A model generated the notes under the pieces. That model was not told where the DNA came from, made no database searches, and was given only the letters and a program-made list of their open reading frames with translations. DNA of 64,000 nt from Phycomyces nitens (lineage: Eukaryota > Mucoromycota > Mucoromycetes > Mucorales > Phycomycetaceae): positions 8,618,001 through 8,682,000 of the forward strand of contig JAHRBC010000002.1 in assembly GCA_022702545.1 (NCBI GenBank), read 5' to 3'. Shown one piece after another: positions 23,603-35,386 of this stretch (the first letter of the stretch is position 1; every line of letters starts with the position of its first letter). Both the position numbers and the translations under genes were made by a program.

Positions 23603-23952
23603 CTAAAGTTTACCCTCATACTTTCTTCTCCAAATGAATTCCATGAGTAACCAAGGCATCATCTTCTTTGTTTTCAATCTGGGAGAACAGTCCATTTTTA
23701 TCCCATTCCAGAGACCTATAAATTAATTATTAAATATATATTAATATTATATTATAATAGTTTACCTTCAATTGTGTTGATGTGTAGACTATCACTTGTC
23801 ACATACTCAATACTGTGATTAACAGTTTTATGAGTATAATTACTGTTAATCACTGATTCTAGTCCTCCATATGCAGCCCAGCAATCAGTATAAATAATAC
23901 TTTCTGGTCTGACATACTTCTTTATGATTTGAAGGAGAGTTTCACACTGCAA
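23603..23952 (-). pseudogene. Merlin/ISXO2-like DDE transposase, C-terminal half
   Basis: Block 23952-23766 encodes IIKKYVRPESIIYTDCWAAY, then YTHKTVNHS and HINTIEG. After a 50-nt GT-AG intron (23765-23716) block 23715-23603 continues LWNGIKMDCSPRLKTKKM and LLMEFIWRRKYEG, ending in TAG. The TDCWAAY, TVNHS, NTIEG-W and EFIWRR blocks are characteristic of the ISXO2-like domain shared by IS1595-family and eukaryotic Merlin transposases. The N-terminal half is missing because the E3 terminus starts at 23945, inside the reading frame. The missing part is not on the other side of E3, so a rearrangement followed. Confidence 0.85.
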
Positions 23953-24829
23953 AAACTGTGGAGTAAAACCATGTATATAACCAGAAATAAATAGGGGAAA
24001 AGTTTAGGTTTTCAGGGGAGAACAGAATACTACGAGTATGGGAGTAAGCAAGGTTTCTCCTGGGCTCAAAGTCGAATCTCATACAGGTGCAAAGTTGAAA
24101 ACTTTTGGGAGAGTAGGGTTCGTTAGCTTTTTCTGCATATAGATTTTTGGTGTTTACCAGATTTTTGTGCTTAAAACTATGTTTTTAGTGTAATAGATTA
24201 TGTGTTTATAAATTGAAAAGACGATTACACACAGCAAATAAAGTTGGGGAGAAGCTGGCTTTCTCCATGGTATCAAGGATATCCTCAAGCAATTAACCAA
24301 TCATCGAATACTATTACTGTGCAATCAAGCATAGAATGATCCCCCCCATTGTTTTATACCCCGTACTTATTAGGTTTATGGTTTATATTTGTGTTTATTG
24401 GAAAGAATAGAATGGTTCTGTACACAAGCTCTAATACTATTACTGTTTATCCTTGCCGCTTCTACCGGCCTACTTGATACTACTTGGATCGGGTGCTTCA
24501 CTACTGAACAATACCTGAAAATAGGGACCGACGGCGATTTGGGTGGTTGCGGCAGTATTCTAATACAATAAAAGTTATATTAGTGACATATATTCAAGAG
24601 TGCGGGTGTTGTTCAAGATGCGAGGTATTTTATACTTACATTGTAAGGGATGGATAAGAACAGACAAAGTGGGGCTGAGTTGTGCGGCATGGCATGGCAT
24701 CTTGTATGATTAGATTGACTAGAGATGGGGTAAAGTAAATTAGTATGGGTGAATTGGGTAATAGAATAATCGATTTACATACCAGAAACAGAGTTGACAA
24801 TTAAGTAGAGGGATGTTACATGATGACCA

Positions 24830-26080
24830 ACAATAGATTCTTATTAAGAGTATAGAACAATATTAGTAAATAGCCAGAATAATATTATGGAAAGAGATAA
24901 AGACCAAGAAAAGGCATTACCATTATGATAACCAGTCGTAGATGATGAAGGGGCCAGATGGGGTGGACAGTGATGGCGGCGGTCTATAGTAGAATAAGAA
25001 ACGTTAAAGGAGAAAATAGTTTGACATGAAGAGTTTTTACCAAGCCACCAATGACGATACCATATAATAGACCGTTTGAGTAGAGGAGGTCTATAAGATA
25101 AAAAGAGAGAATCAGAATAGTGTTATGGAAAGTATAAAGACTAAGAGACAGCATTACCATTATGATAACAGTTGAGGATGATGGGGAAGCCAGATGGGGT
25201 GATTGATGGCGGCGGTCTATAGTAGAATAAGAAACGTTAGAGGATAAAATAGTTTGACACGAAAATATTTTTTACCAAGCCACCAATGACGATACCATAT
25301 AATAGACCGTTTGAGTAGAGGAGGTCTATAAGATAAAAAGAGAGAATCAGAATAGTGTTATGGAAAGTATAAAGACTAAGAGACAGCATTACCATTATGA
25401 TAACAGTTGAGGATGATGGGGAAGCCAGATGGGGTGATTGATGGCGGCGGTCTACAGTAGAATAAGAAACGTTAAAGGGGAAAATTATTTGACACGATTT
25501 TTTACCATGCCACTGATGACCATACCATATAATAGGCGTGTGAACGGAATATGTCTATAAAATAAAAAGAGAGAATAACAATAATATTATAGAAAAGTAT
25601 AGACCAAGAAATGGCATTACCATTATGATAACAAGTTGTAGATGATGGAAGAGATGGACAGGGTGTGATGGGGGTGACCCAAGTAGAATAAACAACGTTG
25701 GACAAAAAAAAGTTTGACACCAAAAGGTTCTTTTTACCATGACACTGATGACGATACCAATATAATAGACTGTGTGAGTGGCGGAAGGCTATAAGATAAA
25801 AAGAGAGGATCAGAATAATATTATAAAAAATATAAAGACCAAAAAAGATATTACCATTATGATTACAATCGTACATGAAGGAAGAGGTAGATGGGGTGAT
25901 TGGTGGTGTGGTCTACAATAAAATAAGCAACGTTAGAATAGAAAATCGTTTGACACAAAAAGATTTTTTAGCCCAATATTGATGATTGAACCATATAATA
26001 AAGCTGTGTGAGTTGAGGAGGTCTATAAAATAAAAAAAGAGAGTTAGGATAATTTGCGAGATGCTAAAGGCACATTCAAC
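24830..26080 (-). repeat. Tandem array, about 235-bp units, each with two exon-like segments
   Basis: The block around ACCATTATGATAAC recurs at about 24920, 25157, 25392, 25619 and 25853, so the period is about 228-237 bp. On the minus strand each unit has an acceptor TCTTATAG, a 50-nt segment (for example 25090-25041), a donor GTAAAAA, then an acceptor TACTATAG, a segment of about 60 nt (for example 24983-24921) and a donor GTAATG. Intervening stretches are 60-70 nt. One unit of the same kind occurs inverted in E3b at about 32740-32970, and another, more diverged, after 33900. Confidence 0.75.
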
Positions 26081-26552
26081 TGACCACAGATTGTTTGGAT
26101 GAGCAATGCAGGCAGGATGTATTGGAATGAGCGCATGTTTATAAAGAAGCCGCCGATTTTTTAGTGTAAAGAGGTGTAAAAAAGAAAGAAAAAATGGGCC
26201 CGGATATAGGAAACGAGGGAAAGGAAAAAAGAGCAAAAAGAAAAGAATACAAGGATATATAATTTGAAACAGAGACAGAATAGGTGTAATGGATAGAATC
26301 TAAAAACAAATGGAGCCATTCATTAGTGTGTACAAGAAGTGTTTGGATCCGCTCATCAAACTCCTTTTTATAAATACTCTGTATTTTATATTCTCAAAGG
26401 CCTGTTCACACACAACACACCCTTCTGCTTCCCAAAACCTTTCAATAAAACAAATATCAATTGTATGTATAAGACATTACATATTTTATATGAGATCCCA
26501 TGAAATAAAGACAATTAACAATTGAAAATTATTATTTGATATTTTGTAGATT

Positions 26553-27778
26553 ATGGCAAACAGACGTGCAATTGCTCCTCGAACAACCGACGAGTTCAGG
26601 GAATTAATGGACAGATTGACCAGTGTGGAGGCTGGTTTGTCCAATGTGACTGGAGAGGTGCGTTCTGTTGGCACCAGGCTAGCCACTATGGACACCAGGC
26701 TTGGTGTTATCATCCAAGATGGTGCCAGTACCATTGCCATCTTGGATGGTTTTGGAAATGTCCCTGGGGCAACTTCTTCTGCCCCCGTTGCTGCTGCCCC
26801 CGTTGCTGCTGCTTCCGTTGCTGCTGCCCCCATTGTTGCTGCCCTCATTGTTGCTGCTCCCGTTGCTGCTGCTCCTCTCTCCCCCACTGTGGTTGCACTT
26901 GCTGCGTTTGAAGCTCCTCAAATGCAGGAAACCAACTGCGCGTATGTGAGTATATACTATTGAAATATATTGCTAGTCTAATACCTTCTAAAAATATATT
27001 AGGGCTTCATCAGATGCTACCTGAAGACCCAAAACTTCAGGTCCAACAACCCAGACTTGGTTGAGGCTAACAACCGAAAGCCTAGCTGGAGAACGGACGT
27101 GGCCTTTAACGAGAGTCCCAACAAAGAGTTGGTACTCGAGATAATGGCCTATCTCCAGCCAAGGTTTCTCGAGTCTGGGTTGAGGTACCCTGACCTCCGC
27201 CGGTATATATACACCAACTTCAATGGAAGGCGGACTCAGGAGAAGAAGTCTTTTGAGAAGCGAGCAGAAGCGAATGCTCGCTCAAGAAGAAATGGCCGTC
27301 AGGCGGACGTGAGTTATTATTTTTATTATGAAAAGGATTCCTATTAACTCAATTGACAATCATACATTTCATCAGCATCTCACTCGCCGCCGGGAGGCAT
27401 ACTCCAATAACAAGGCGGCGATTGACCAAGAAATGGACCGGGACTGCAGCAATCTCATCCAAAAGGCAGCAATGTCTGAGGGTGAGTCTGACGATGAGGG
27501 GAGCGATGCTTCGTTCGGGCGTCGCATCCTCACTGCGCGCCCAAGCTGGCGAAGCGACGAGGTAAATAAATTCGCAAAGAATATTGTTTATTATTTTTAT
27601 AGAATACTAATGAATATTTTAGTTCAATCATTTCCTTGAACTCGTCGATGACTACGTGCTTGCCGGCTTGGGAACAAGACATCGTCAGATGCTTCGTCGA
27701 AAGTTTGGCCGCGTCGACGAAGTAGCAGTCCCGGAGGGAATGGTCCCTCCCCCACCTGAATGGGCCGTTAGAAATTAA
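26553..27778 (+). CDS. E3 tnpA-like companion gene, four exons, intact
   Basis: Exons are 26553-26945, 27003-27308, 27376-27561 and 27623-27778, all introns between codons; the product is about 346 residues. The start is the ATG of MANRRAIAPRTTDEFRELMD. Residues about 70-125 are an Ala/Val/Pro-rich low-complexity stretch made of repeated GTTGCTGCTGCC-like units. Exon 2 is again exactly 306 nt and includes NESPNKELVLEIMAYLQPRF. Exon 3 holds IQKAAMSEGESDDE and ARPSWRSDE. Exon 4 ends PPPPEWAVRN. Its conservation with the E2, E3b and E5 genes despite strong divergence argues for a translated, selected protein. The function is inferred to be accessory to transposition. Confidence 0.87.
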
Positions 27779-27922
27779 AAAAATTAAAAAAAAATAAAAA
27801 AACCTCATCTTTGCTCCTCTCATGCACTCAATCCTAAAGACTCATTCAAATCCTATACTTGTTTATTTTATTCTGGTATGCAATCTTGTTTAAAAATAAG
27901 TAAAGTCATATTTTATTAAAAC

Positions 27923-30900
27923 TTAAGCATATATTTTTTTAGGTAAAGGGATAACCAGTATCTTCTTTACATTATTTTGGGTCATATGTTCAGCCAGTGC
28001 TACTTCTAACAGAATGCGATGTACAGGCACAATACTGTGGTAGTTGGCTGGAGAAAATTGTGGCCTACAAATGTCAACACTTTCATGTTCTCTTGTACGC
28101 TCGGAATCAAAGACAAACCAGCGAACGTACGCGAAAACATGTTGCTTATTGTGATGACGATTTAGTAGGCCATGAGACATAGGGGGCATAGACTGGGAAT
28201 GGACAAACATATATTGAATCTCGCCTGTGTACGCAGTCGGATTTTCGTCGTCATTTCCAGAGAACAGAGCTTGAACATAAGAACCATGACCGACAGTACC
28301 CTTCTTGCCTTTGTATGACTGGCCAAGGAGATCGATAGACGCGATCTTGCATATTTGGTTGTCAACAAAATACGGCGAAGATGAGGCATGTCGGTAATCC
28401 ACTAAATCTGGCTTTGCATATACGAGCTTATAGTGTTCCAAGAGATAGGGATATTCAAGGTCGTTCATTGATTCATACGGTTTCATAGAGAGTGGCAACG
28501 CAGAAGGAGGGAGAGGTTCGTTGCCTTTGATAGAGAGTGGATTCATAGAGGCTTGCATAAATGCTCTCAACCGGAAAGGGCCTTGAGACATGGCATAGGA
28601 GGGGGCATAGGAGGAGGCATGGGAGGAGGCATGGGATGGGGCATAGGATGGGGCATAGGAGGAGGAGGTAAGCTTGGACATAAAGGGGCGGAAGGGGGTT
28701 TGACTGGGACATTGAAGAACAGAAGATACATAATTGCCCTTGTATGCATCATTAATAAAGTTCTTCATGTAGGTGGACTCAAAGCCGTCTCGTCTGTTGG
28801 TCTTGATGTTTTTTAACAATCCATTGTATCTCTCAAATGAAAACAGCCAATAACCGTACACTGGTCCAAAATCACGAATAATGGTATGAAGATGAAGGTG
28901 TAGGTGCATGTTACAAGTGAGAAGATTCGCAGGATATAGGGACTGACATCTTCGACCGAACGTTTCCAGGAAATCGTGGGCATCGGTTGCCTCGGAAAAC
29001 GAGATTGCTGGCTTGACCAAAAGGCGGCAGGCATCAACGAAGCTGATCCAGTTGTTGAAGTTGTCAGGAGGGAGCACACCTTTCAACAGGACTGGAGAGT
29101 ATACGAGGACCCAGGACTTCCACTCGTCTGCTTTCATGTAGGAAAAGCCTTTTCCGATCTTGCCTTTGAGGACAGCATAATCGGCCGGCAGAACCATAGA
29201 CTCGGCAGTCTTTTGCATGGCAGCAAGATCACGGTCTGTGATCAGGCCATCGTCAATCCACCTCTCGACCATTCGCTTGGCCGTACCCAAGAAGAGATTG
29301 TGCATGGGATCAATGATCGTGCAGCGAACAACGTCAAAGTATCCAAGGCAATGCAACTGGGACCATCGAACGCCATTTTCGATTTCCAGCTGATGCCTTT
29401 CTGAGGGCGTACTGGCACTCTTCCACACCTCAGCATGCAACCGATTTTCGACACCACTGCGAAGGGACCACTGTGCAGAGTCGAAGCCACGAAAGTCAAC
29501 GCTGTTTGTTCCGTCCAAACGAGAGAAACCACGACTACACTTGAAGCATGCATGGGTGCTGTTGTGGGAAGTAAACCCACTCGTCTTTCTGGCAGCTGGA
29601 ATGTCGCACGCCACCATAAACAACGCAGCACGGACGGTAACACCTGATGAACACTCGGCAGTTCGCATCTTCACACCAACGTACAGCTCTTCCAAATCGT
29701 CCACCAACGGCTTGAGATAGTGGTTGATCTCGTCAGATTTTGGTTCCTTGGGCCCAGGCATAAGTCCAACAAGAATGATGTTCTCTGCCTTGAATCGCTC
29801 AGCCCTAGGAAGATTGTTGACGGCCAAGTAGATCGCACCACAGGAATAGGTCACCCCATCGAACGGCTGGAACCAGTCAACGTTCAATGTCAGCATGAGA
29901 GAACGTGGGTCTTGGACGAAAGAAACACCATTTGAGTCCTTGAGCTCCTTCCACATGGCGCCGTCGTACACATCGCACATCGTGTCTTCGACCTTCAGCT
30001 CCTTGTTCCAATGGCGGATTCTTGCTTCGAAATCTGGGCGGAGGAAAAACACTCTCAACGCCTGCTTGACAGAATGGTAGTTGTATTGGCGTCTGGCTAC
30101 CAAAGCACCTGATGATGACACCTTCATCAACTGGGAATCGCAAGAGGAACGTGCTCCTGGCTTCTGGAAATCACACCGAAGGGGAACAGACCCAGCTTCC
30201 TCGTACACCTTGTGACAATCCTGGCACACAACAGATTTCCTTATTCCTTGGGACATGGCTGAAAATCCTGTCATGCGCTGCAGACCAAGCAGGCTTGTGG
30301 GCAGTTGGAAATCTTGATCATAGATTGTCAAGAGCTTGTTGACAAACTCGATCAAGACAACGGCGCCCTTGTCAACCACATAACGGGATGCAAACAGGAC
30401 AACAGAAATGGCGATGAACCTGTGCACTGGGTTTTCAGGCATTTGGGGGGAGGCAAAAGGATCTATTTTAAAATGGAAAATATTAACACCCAATTTTTTA
30501 GGCTTTTTCTCTATTTAACACTGACCTTCACCATCCAACTCCTCAACTTCGATCTCTTCCAAATCGCCCTTGTCGTCATCATCACCACCGTTCATCTCAT
30601 TCTCATCGGCATCGGCATCAGCATCGGCATCGGCATTAGCCTCATTGTCAGCACCAATTTTGCCATGATCGGCAAAAGGATCGGCTTCCAAAAACGGCGA
30701 GTTCTCCTGATCACCAAGTACATCTGAGGACCCGACTTTATGGAACAAGGTAGCCAGATATAGAATATAGTAGTTATTTAGTTTCTGTTGCTATGCCAAT
30801 AAATAATCCTTACGTTCAAAATCAACATCTATCATATTGCGTTGAGAGGAGATTTCTAGTAAAATATATTATGATACAATTCATAGAGTGTTTACAAAAG

Positions 30901-31056
30901 TAACTTGCCCCTTTCGCAATTTTCAAGACGCTCTAATCTTGCTCTCTTTGCATGACGTTGAGCAGTCAGTTTCTGGACAAGACTGTAACCATTCTTGCTT
31001 GTACTGCATCTAGGGCAAAAGCACTTCTCATTGTAGACATCGGAAGTAGAAGACAT
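27923..31056 (-). CDS. E3 Tnp2-type CACTA transposase, apparently intact
   Basis: The main exon (30462-27923) is open for more than 840 codons. Upstream exons are 30735-30526 (acidic, with alternating Asp-Ala), 30855-30814, and a first exon 31056-30896 starting MSSTSDVYNEKCFCPRC with CxCxxC-like spacing. The phase at the exon 1/2 junction does not fit simply, so the N terminus is provisional. In the main exon, numbered from 30493: hydrophobic segment about 24-50, Cys pairs at 90-118, NVDWFQPFDG (Asp about 206), GLMPGPKE about 243-250, IIDPMHNLFLGTAKR (Asp about 395), SFERYNG (Glu about 554), a Ser/Ala/Tyr/Pro-rich repeat about 610-640, and the conserved end PLPKKIYA. The three acids are my inferred DDE set. 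It is the only undamaged E-type transposase here and could move the other E copies. Confidence 0.88.
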
Positions 31057-31364
31057 GGTATTTGTGTATTGAAGTTTAAACAAAAAGGAAACAAGTGTTA
31101 CATATGCTTTATTTGCTACGGTTTTATAAGAGTATAAAAATATTATCTCCTGTTCTTTATATCCGAGCCAATTAAATACAATAAAACAATATTTTCAAGG
31201 TGATCACAAAAAAACGTGTTGAGTTGCAAATTTGCTTCAGCTTTCTCCACGTTCTCAGTTAACTGTGCACAGTAGAATAGCCCACCGTTTTCCCAGTGAC
31301 ATTCATTAGAATATTATTTTATGATTCAAAAGCAATAAAAAAATTTATTTAAATAATATGTTAC

Positions 31365-32322
31365 CTCATCGCTCCTCCAGCCTGGGCGTACTGTGCGGAT
31401 CATCCGCCGGCCAGGAACTCCAGGAAACTCATCCTCAGACTCACCCTCAGACATTGCTGCCTTTTGGATGAGTGCTGAGCAATCATTGCCTATTGCATTG
31501 TCAATGGCATCCTTGTTGGAGAGGTATGCCATTCGACGGCGATGGAAATGCTAATCAAACATATGTTTAATATTGTTTTTCAATCTCAAGTCTTTTAGAT
31601 GTTATACTATTACATACATCAGCTTCCCGGCCGGCTTTTCTGGCACGAGCATTTGCGGCTACCCGTGCCTCAGGAGACGCCCTCTCCTGGCGACGCCTTC
31701 CGCAAAAGTTCCGGTAGACACTGTCCCGAAGATCCCTTTGGCGCAAGCCAGTGTTGATGAACGTTGGGCCCAGGTAGGCAAGGAGTTCAAGAACCAACTC
31801 CTTGTTGGGAGATTCATTGAAATGAACCTCCATTCTCCACCTGGGCCTGTTGTTGTTGGCTTGCACCATAGCCAGGTTGTTTGACCTGAAATTGGGCCTC
31901 CACAGATAGTCTCGTATATGTTGCTATTAAATTTTTATAAGCCAATGAATTGGTAAGCTATTGAGAATATTAATACTTACAAACGCTTCTGTGGCGGCAC
32001 CAGGGTTATACTCCACCACAGCCGGGATGATGGGAGCTGGGCCAGTGGCAGGAATGGCAACAGGACCAGGAGCAGGGCCAACAATGGTGAATAGCTCCTC
32101 ACCAAAGGCAGAAGCAAGCTCGGCGGCAGGAACTGCACTGTTGTTGGCAGCCACCAACTCAGCCAAACTGTCAATAGCCTCGACAGTACTGGCGTTGCCT
32201 TCAATGCTGGTGCCAATGCGAGAATCTACCCTGACAAGGATGTTTTGAATATCCCGCAAGGTCTCCAACAATTGGAGTTGCTCATCGGTTGAGCAAGAAG
32301 TGGGAGTGGATCTTGGTGCCAT
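31365..32322 (-). pseudogene. E3b tnpA-like gene, last exon missing
   Basis: Exons 32322-31981, 31923-31618 and 31550-31365 are open and in phase (114, 102 and 62 codons). Exons 2 and 3 have exactly the same lengths as in E3. The start is MAPRSTPTSCSTDEQLQLLE, followed by a Pro/Ala-rich low-complexity stretch. Exon 2 has NESPNKELVLELLAYLGPTF and exon 3 IQKAAMSEGESEDE and RPGWRSDE. Intron 3 begins with a good GTAACA donor but runs into the E3 end at 31298, so exon 4 is lost. Confidence 0.85.
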
Positions 32323-34969
32323 GGTCTATAGAATATCATATGTTTTTAAAATTAGCTTTATATTCTCTTTATAAATTATAGACTCTACTCTTTACATACA
32401 AAATACTTGGTTTGCAAGTGCAGGAGGGTCGATTCAATTGTAAATAGATGGTCTTTATATACACAGATGAGTTTAATAAACAGATTCCTAATTACTCTTT
32501 GTATACACTGTATAAATTAATAAAAAAATAATTTTGGATCTCTGCTTGAAATTAAATATCATTTCTTTCTTTCTTTTTGTTCTATCTTCTTATCTCTGTT
32601 GTTTTATCTCTACGTGGGTTTCTAATAAGACATTCTTTATACTAACAAATTAATGGCTTCTTTATAAATGTATACTCATCCCAATACATTCTCTCTACAT
32701 TGCCCATCTAGACTAATCATGGTCAGTTACATGTGCCGGTGCCATCTTGCAAGTTATTCTGATTGTCTCTTTCTATCCTGTAGACCTCTTCCACTTGTAC
32801 AGCCTATTATATGGTGCCATCATCAGTGCCAGGGTAAATAAAATCTTTTCGTGTCAAATTTCTTTTTTTCTCAACGTTTGTTATTCTACAATAGGCCGCC
32901 GCCATCACTGTCTACCCCATCTGCCTCCTTCATCATCTACGACTAGTTATCATAATGGTAATGCCGTTTCTTGGTCTTTGTGCTTTTCCCTAATATTATT
33001 CTGGCTATTTACTAATACTTTTCTATATTCTTAAAAAGTTATTGTTGGCCGCCATATACCATCTCTCTACTATAATCGCCAACTCTGTTTTTGGTATGTA
33101 AATCGATTTTTCTATCACTCAATTCACCCATATTAATTTATTTTATCCCATCTCTAGTCAATCTAATCATACAAGATGCCATGCCGCACAACTCAGCCCC
33201 TCTTTGCCCATTCTTATCCAATCCTTGCAATGTAAGTATAATATCCCTTGTATCTTGAATAGCACCTGCACTTTTGAATATATGTCACTAATATAACTTT
33301 TATTATATCAGAATACTACTGCAACCACCCAAATTGCTGCCGGACCCTATTTTCAGGTATTGTTCAGTAGAGAAGTATCCGATCCAAGTAATATCAAATA
33401 GGCTGGTAGAAGCGGCAAGGATAGACAGTAATAGTATTAGAGCTTGTGTATAGAACAATTCTATTCTTTCCAATAAACACAAATATAAACCATAAACCTT
33501 TTAAGTACGGGGTATAAAATGATGGAAAGAGTAACTATTGCTTGATTATACAATAATGAGTTTCAAAGAGTGGTCAATACTGGCAGTTTGAATGGGTAAA
33601 CAATAATAAACCCTCACTATTAGCGTATGAAAAACAACAATAAGATCGCCCTTTCAAGATGTAAACACAATACCTGTACACCAAAAACATAATGTTGGAT
33701 GTAACAATTGAGTATATCAAGTCAGTTAAGCATGTCAAAAATACTAACAAACCTTTGTTCCGTTTGCTGTCACAACTTTTACCATGTTTATTTTGAGTCT
33801 TACAACCTGATAGGAACCTAGGTTCTCCTATCTGTCATATCTGTGTTTTACCATAGAAAATTCGCGACTTTTCACATATTTATTTACAGTTTTACACATG
33901 ATCTACTTTTACCGTTTTCCCAGTGCTGCCTTTTCTATTCATGCCATCGGCCTCCTCCATCATTCGCAATTGTAATCATAAAGATAATATTCTTTATAAA
34001 TCTCTTTTTGCTTATCCAAAATATTATTCAGATTATTTATTAATTATTATTATTATGTGTTTTATAGACTCACTTGGGCTTCCTTTACACACCATACCCC
34101 CTACTTTGATAACCCATTTGGCTCCTGGTATGTAAATTAAATATATCATCACTCTGTTCACCCATATTAATTTTTATTCCCTTTTTTATAGTAAAACCTG
34201 CCACACAGCCCATCCAGCCTTAAAATTCAAGTCCCCTTTGCGCACTCTTGCCCATCTCTTGCAATGTAAGTATCTTTTGACACACAAAAATTTTCTCTTT
34301 GTACCCCACATCATTAACACTTCTTTATCTTTTACAGAACACTCCTGCAGCCCAAAAAATCGCTGGATATTCATATTTTTGCAGGTATTTTTTATGTAGA
34401 AAAATATTCCATCCAAATAGCAGCAAGCAACCGGGTAGAAACGGCTAGGCATAGGAATAGGCATAATAATAGATCCTAAACCTAGAAACATTCTATTCTT
34501 TCCAATAAAAATAAAAGCGTAAACCATTACCAATCCAATATAAATGGGAAATCAAATAATGGGTGATATATTACTGGTGAAGAAGAATAAAGAGGCTTTC
34601 AAGTGTTTGATTTGATTAGTCTTGGGTAGTAACCACTGGTAGATACATCGAGTTTCTACAACTCGCAACATAAAGATATGTGACGTATCTGAACATTTCA
34701 ACGACCATGTTGAGATGGCCAAAATAGAACTGTTCTTTTAAATACTTTTTTTCATCGTTCCAAATCAGATCTATATACCAAAAGTGCTAACAGACCTCAC
34801 CTGCGGCACATTTTTACATGTTTCTACTACTGCAAACCACGACACCAAGGTACCTGTGAAGCCAGCATGCCTCCCAGTTGAAAAAATATTTAAACTAGGT
34901 GAAACCCACCCCTTTTCAATACCATAATGCCAGATTTCTGGTACTACAAACAGCCCCTCTTTTGCAGTG
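32323..34969 (+). other. E3b outer region: splice-rich, no long ORF
   Basis: Reading outward on the plus strand there are repeated exon-like pieces. Examples are CTATCCTGTAG followed by ACCTCTTCCACTTG (about 32770), GGTAAATAAAATC at about 32833, TCTACAATAG at about 32895, GTAAGTATAA at about 33232, ATTATATCAG at about 33311 and CAGGTATTG at about 33356. A second, diverged run of the same order occupies about 33900-34400 (GTAAGTATCTTTTG, CTTTTACAG, CAGGTATTTT). It matches the E3 left arm in inverted orientation. No protein frame is convincing. Confidence 0.65.
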
Positions 34970-35386
34970 GAGGTATAAAATAAACTCCCAATTGAAAGCA
35001 TTTAAAGTGTCAAATGGATTAAACAACCAATAAATATACGTCCTTTAGAACATAGGTGAATAGTTTGCAGAAAATAGTTGAAAAGTTTGCATCTTGATCA
35101 ATTAAAAAATAGATTTTTTTATTGATATTGAAAAAATAATTCATGTAACGTTTGACTAAAAAGAAATAAGATAACACTTTCAGTTATAGTTCTGTACACT
35201 CTTGAGTTTAACAAGCCTATATGTCCAAAAGCAGAGCTTTATATCCACCAAATTACTTCATTATCTTACATGTGTTGTTTTTTATATATGCAAGATAACA
35301 TTTCAATTTAATTCCAGAATTTGTTTTTTATTTCACTCAGAATTTTACACACTATCACACATGGGAATCGGGGGTATTTTTGCAGT
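34970..35386. mobile_element. E2-type CACTA end fragment abutting the minisatellite
   Basis: This 417-bp stretch is the inverted counterpart of the E2 left end (about 4250 to 3825), including GGATTAAACAACCAATAAAT and the terminal GGGGGTATTTTTGCAGT. The expected last G is replaced by the first base of the array. The inner side is cut at the E3b right end. It carries no gene. Confidence 0.85.

Larger units (their letters stand above)
23945..31298. mobile_element. E3: CACTA element of about 7.35 kb, both genes apparently intact
   Basis: The left end reads CACTGCAAAAACTGTGG and the right end is the inverse of CACTGGGAAAACGGTGGG, an imperfect inverted pair (14 of 19 aligned bases). The flanking triplets are TCA and ACA, not a perfect duplication. 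Inside are a plus-strand tnpA-like gene (26553-27778) and a minus-strand Tnp2 gene (31056-27923), convergent as in E2. Between the left end and the tnpA-like gene lie 2.6 kb of tandem, splice-site-bearing repeats. The left flank is Merlin-like coding DNA and the right flank is intron 3 of the E3b tnpA-like gene. Element boundaries are therefore likely but not proven. Confidence 0.7.
31299..34969. mobile_element. E3b: tnpA-side part of an E3-like element, inverted
   Basis: The right end is the inverse of CACTGCAAAAGAGGGGCTG at 34969. The region is an inverted, diverged relative of the left part of E3 (23945 to about 27600): tnpA-like exons 1-3 lie at 32322-31365 on the minus strand and outward splice-rich sequence at 32700-34560 on the plus strand. 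The left side stops inside intron 3 of the tnpA-like gene, exactly at the E3 terminus. No transposase belongs to it in this window. Confidence 0.7.

Noticed and set aside
25502..26236. Minus-strand frames of 107-124 codons in the E3 left arm
   Set aside because: They run through the 235-bp repeat units across their splice-like sites, and the frame is not kept in neighbouring units.
28553..28816. Gly/Met-rich and Pro-rich short frames near 28.6 kb
   Set aside because: They are other-frame readings of the Ser/Ala/Tyr/Pro-rich repeat in the E3 transposase.
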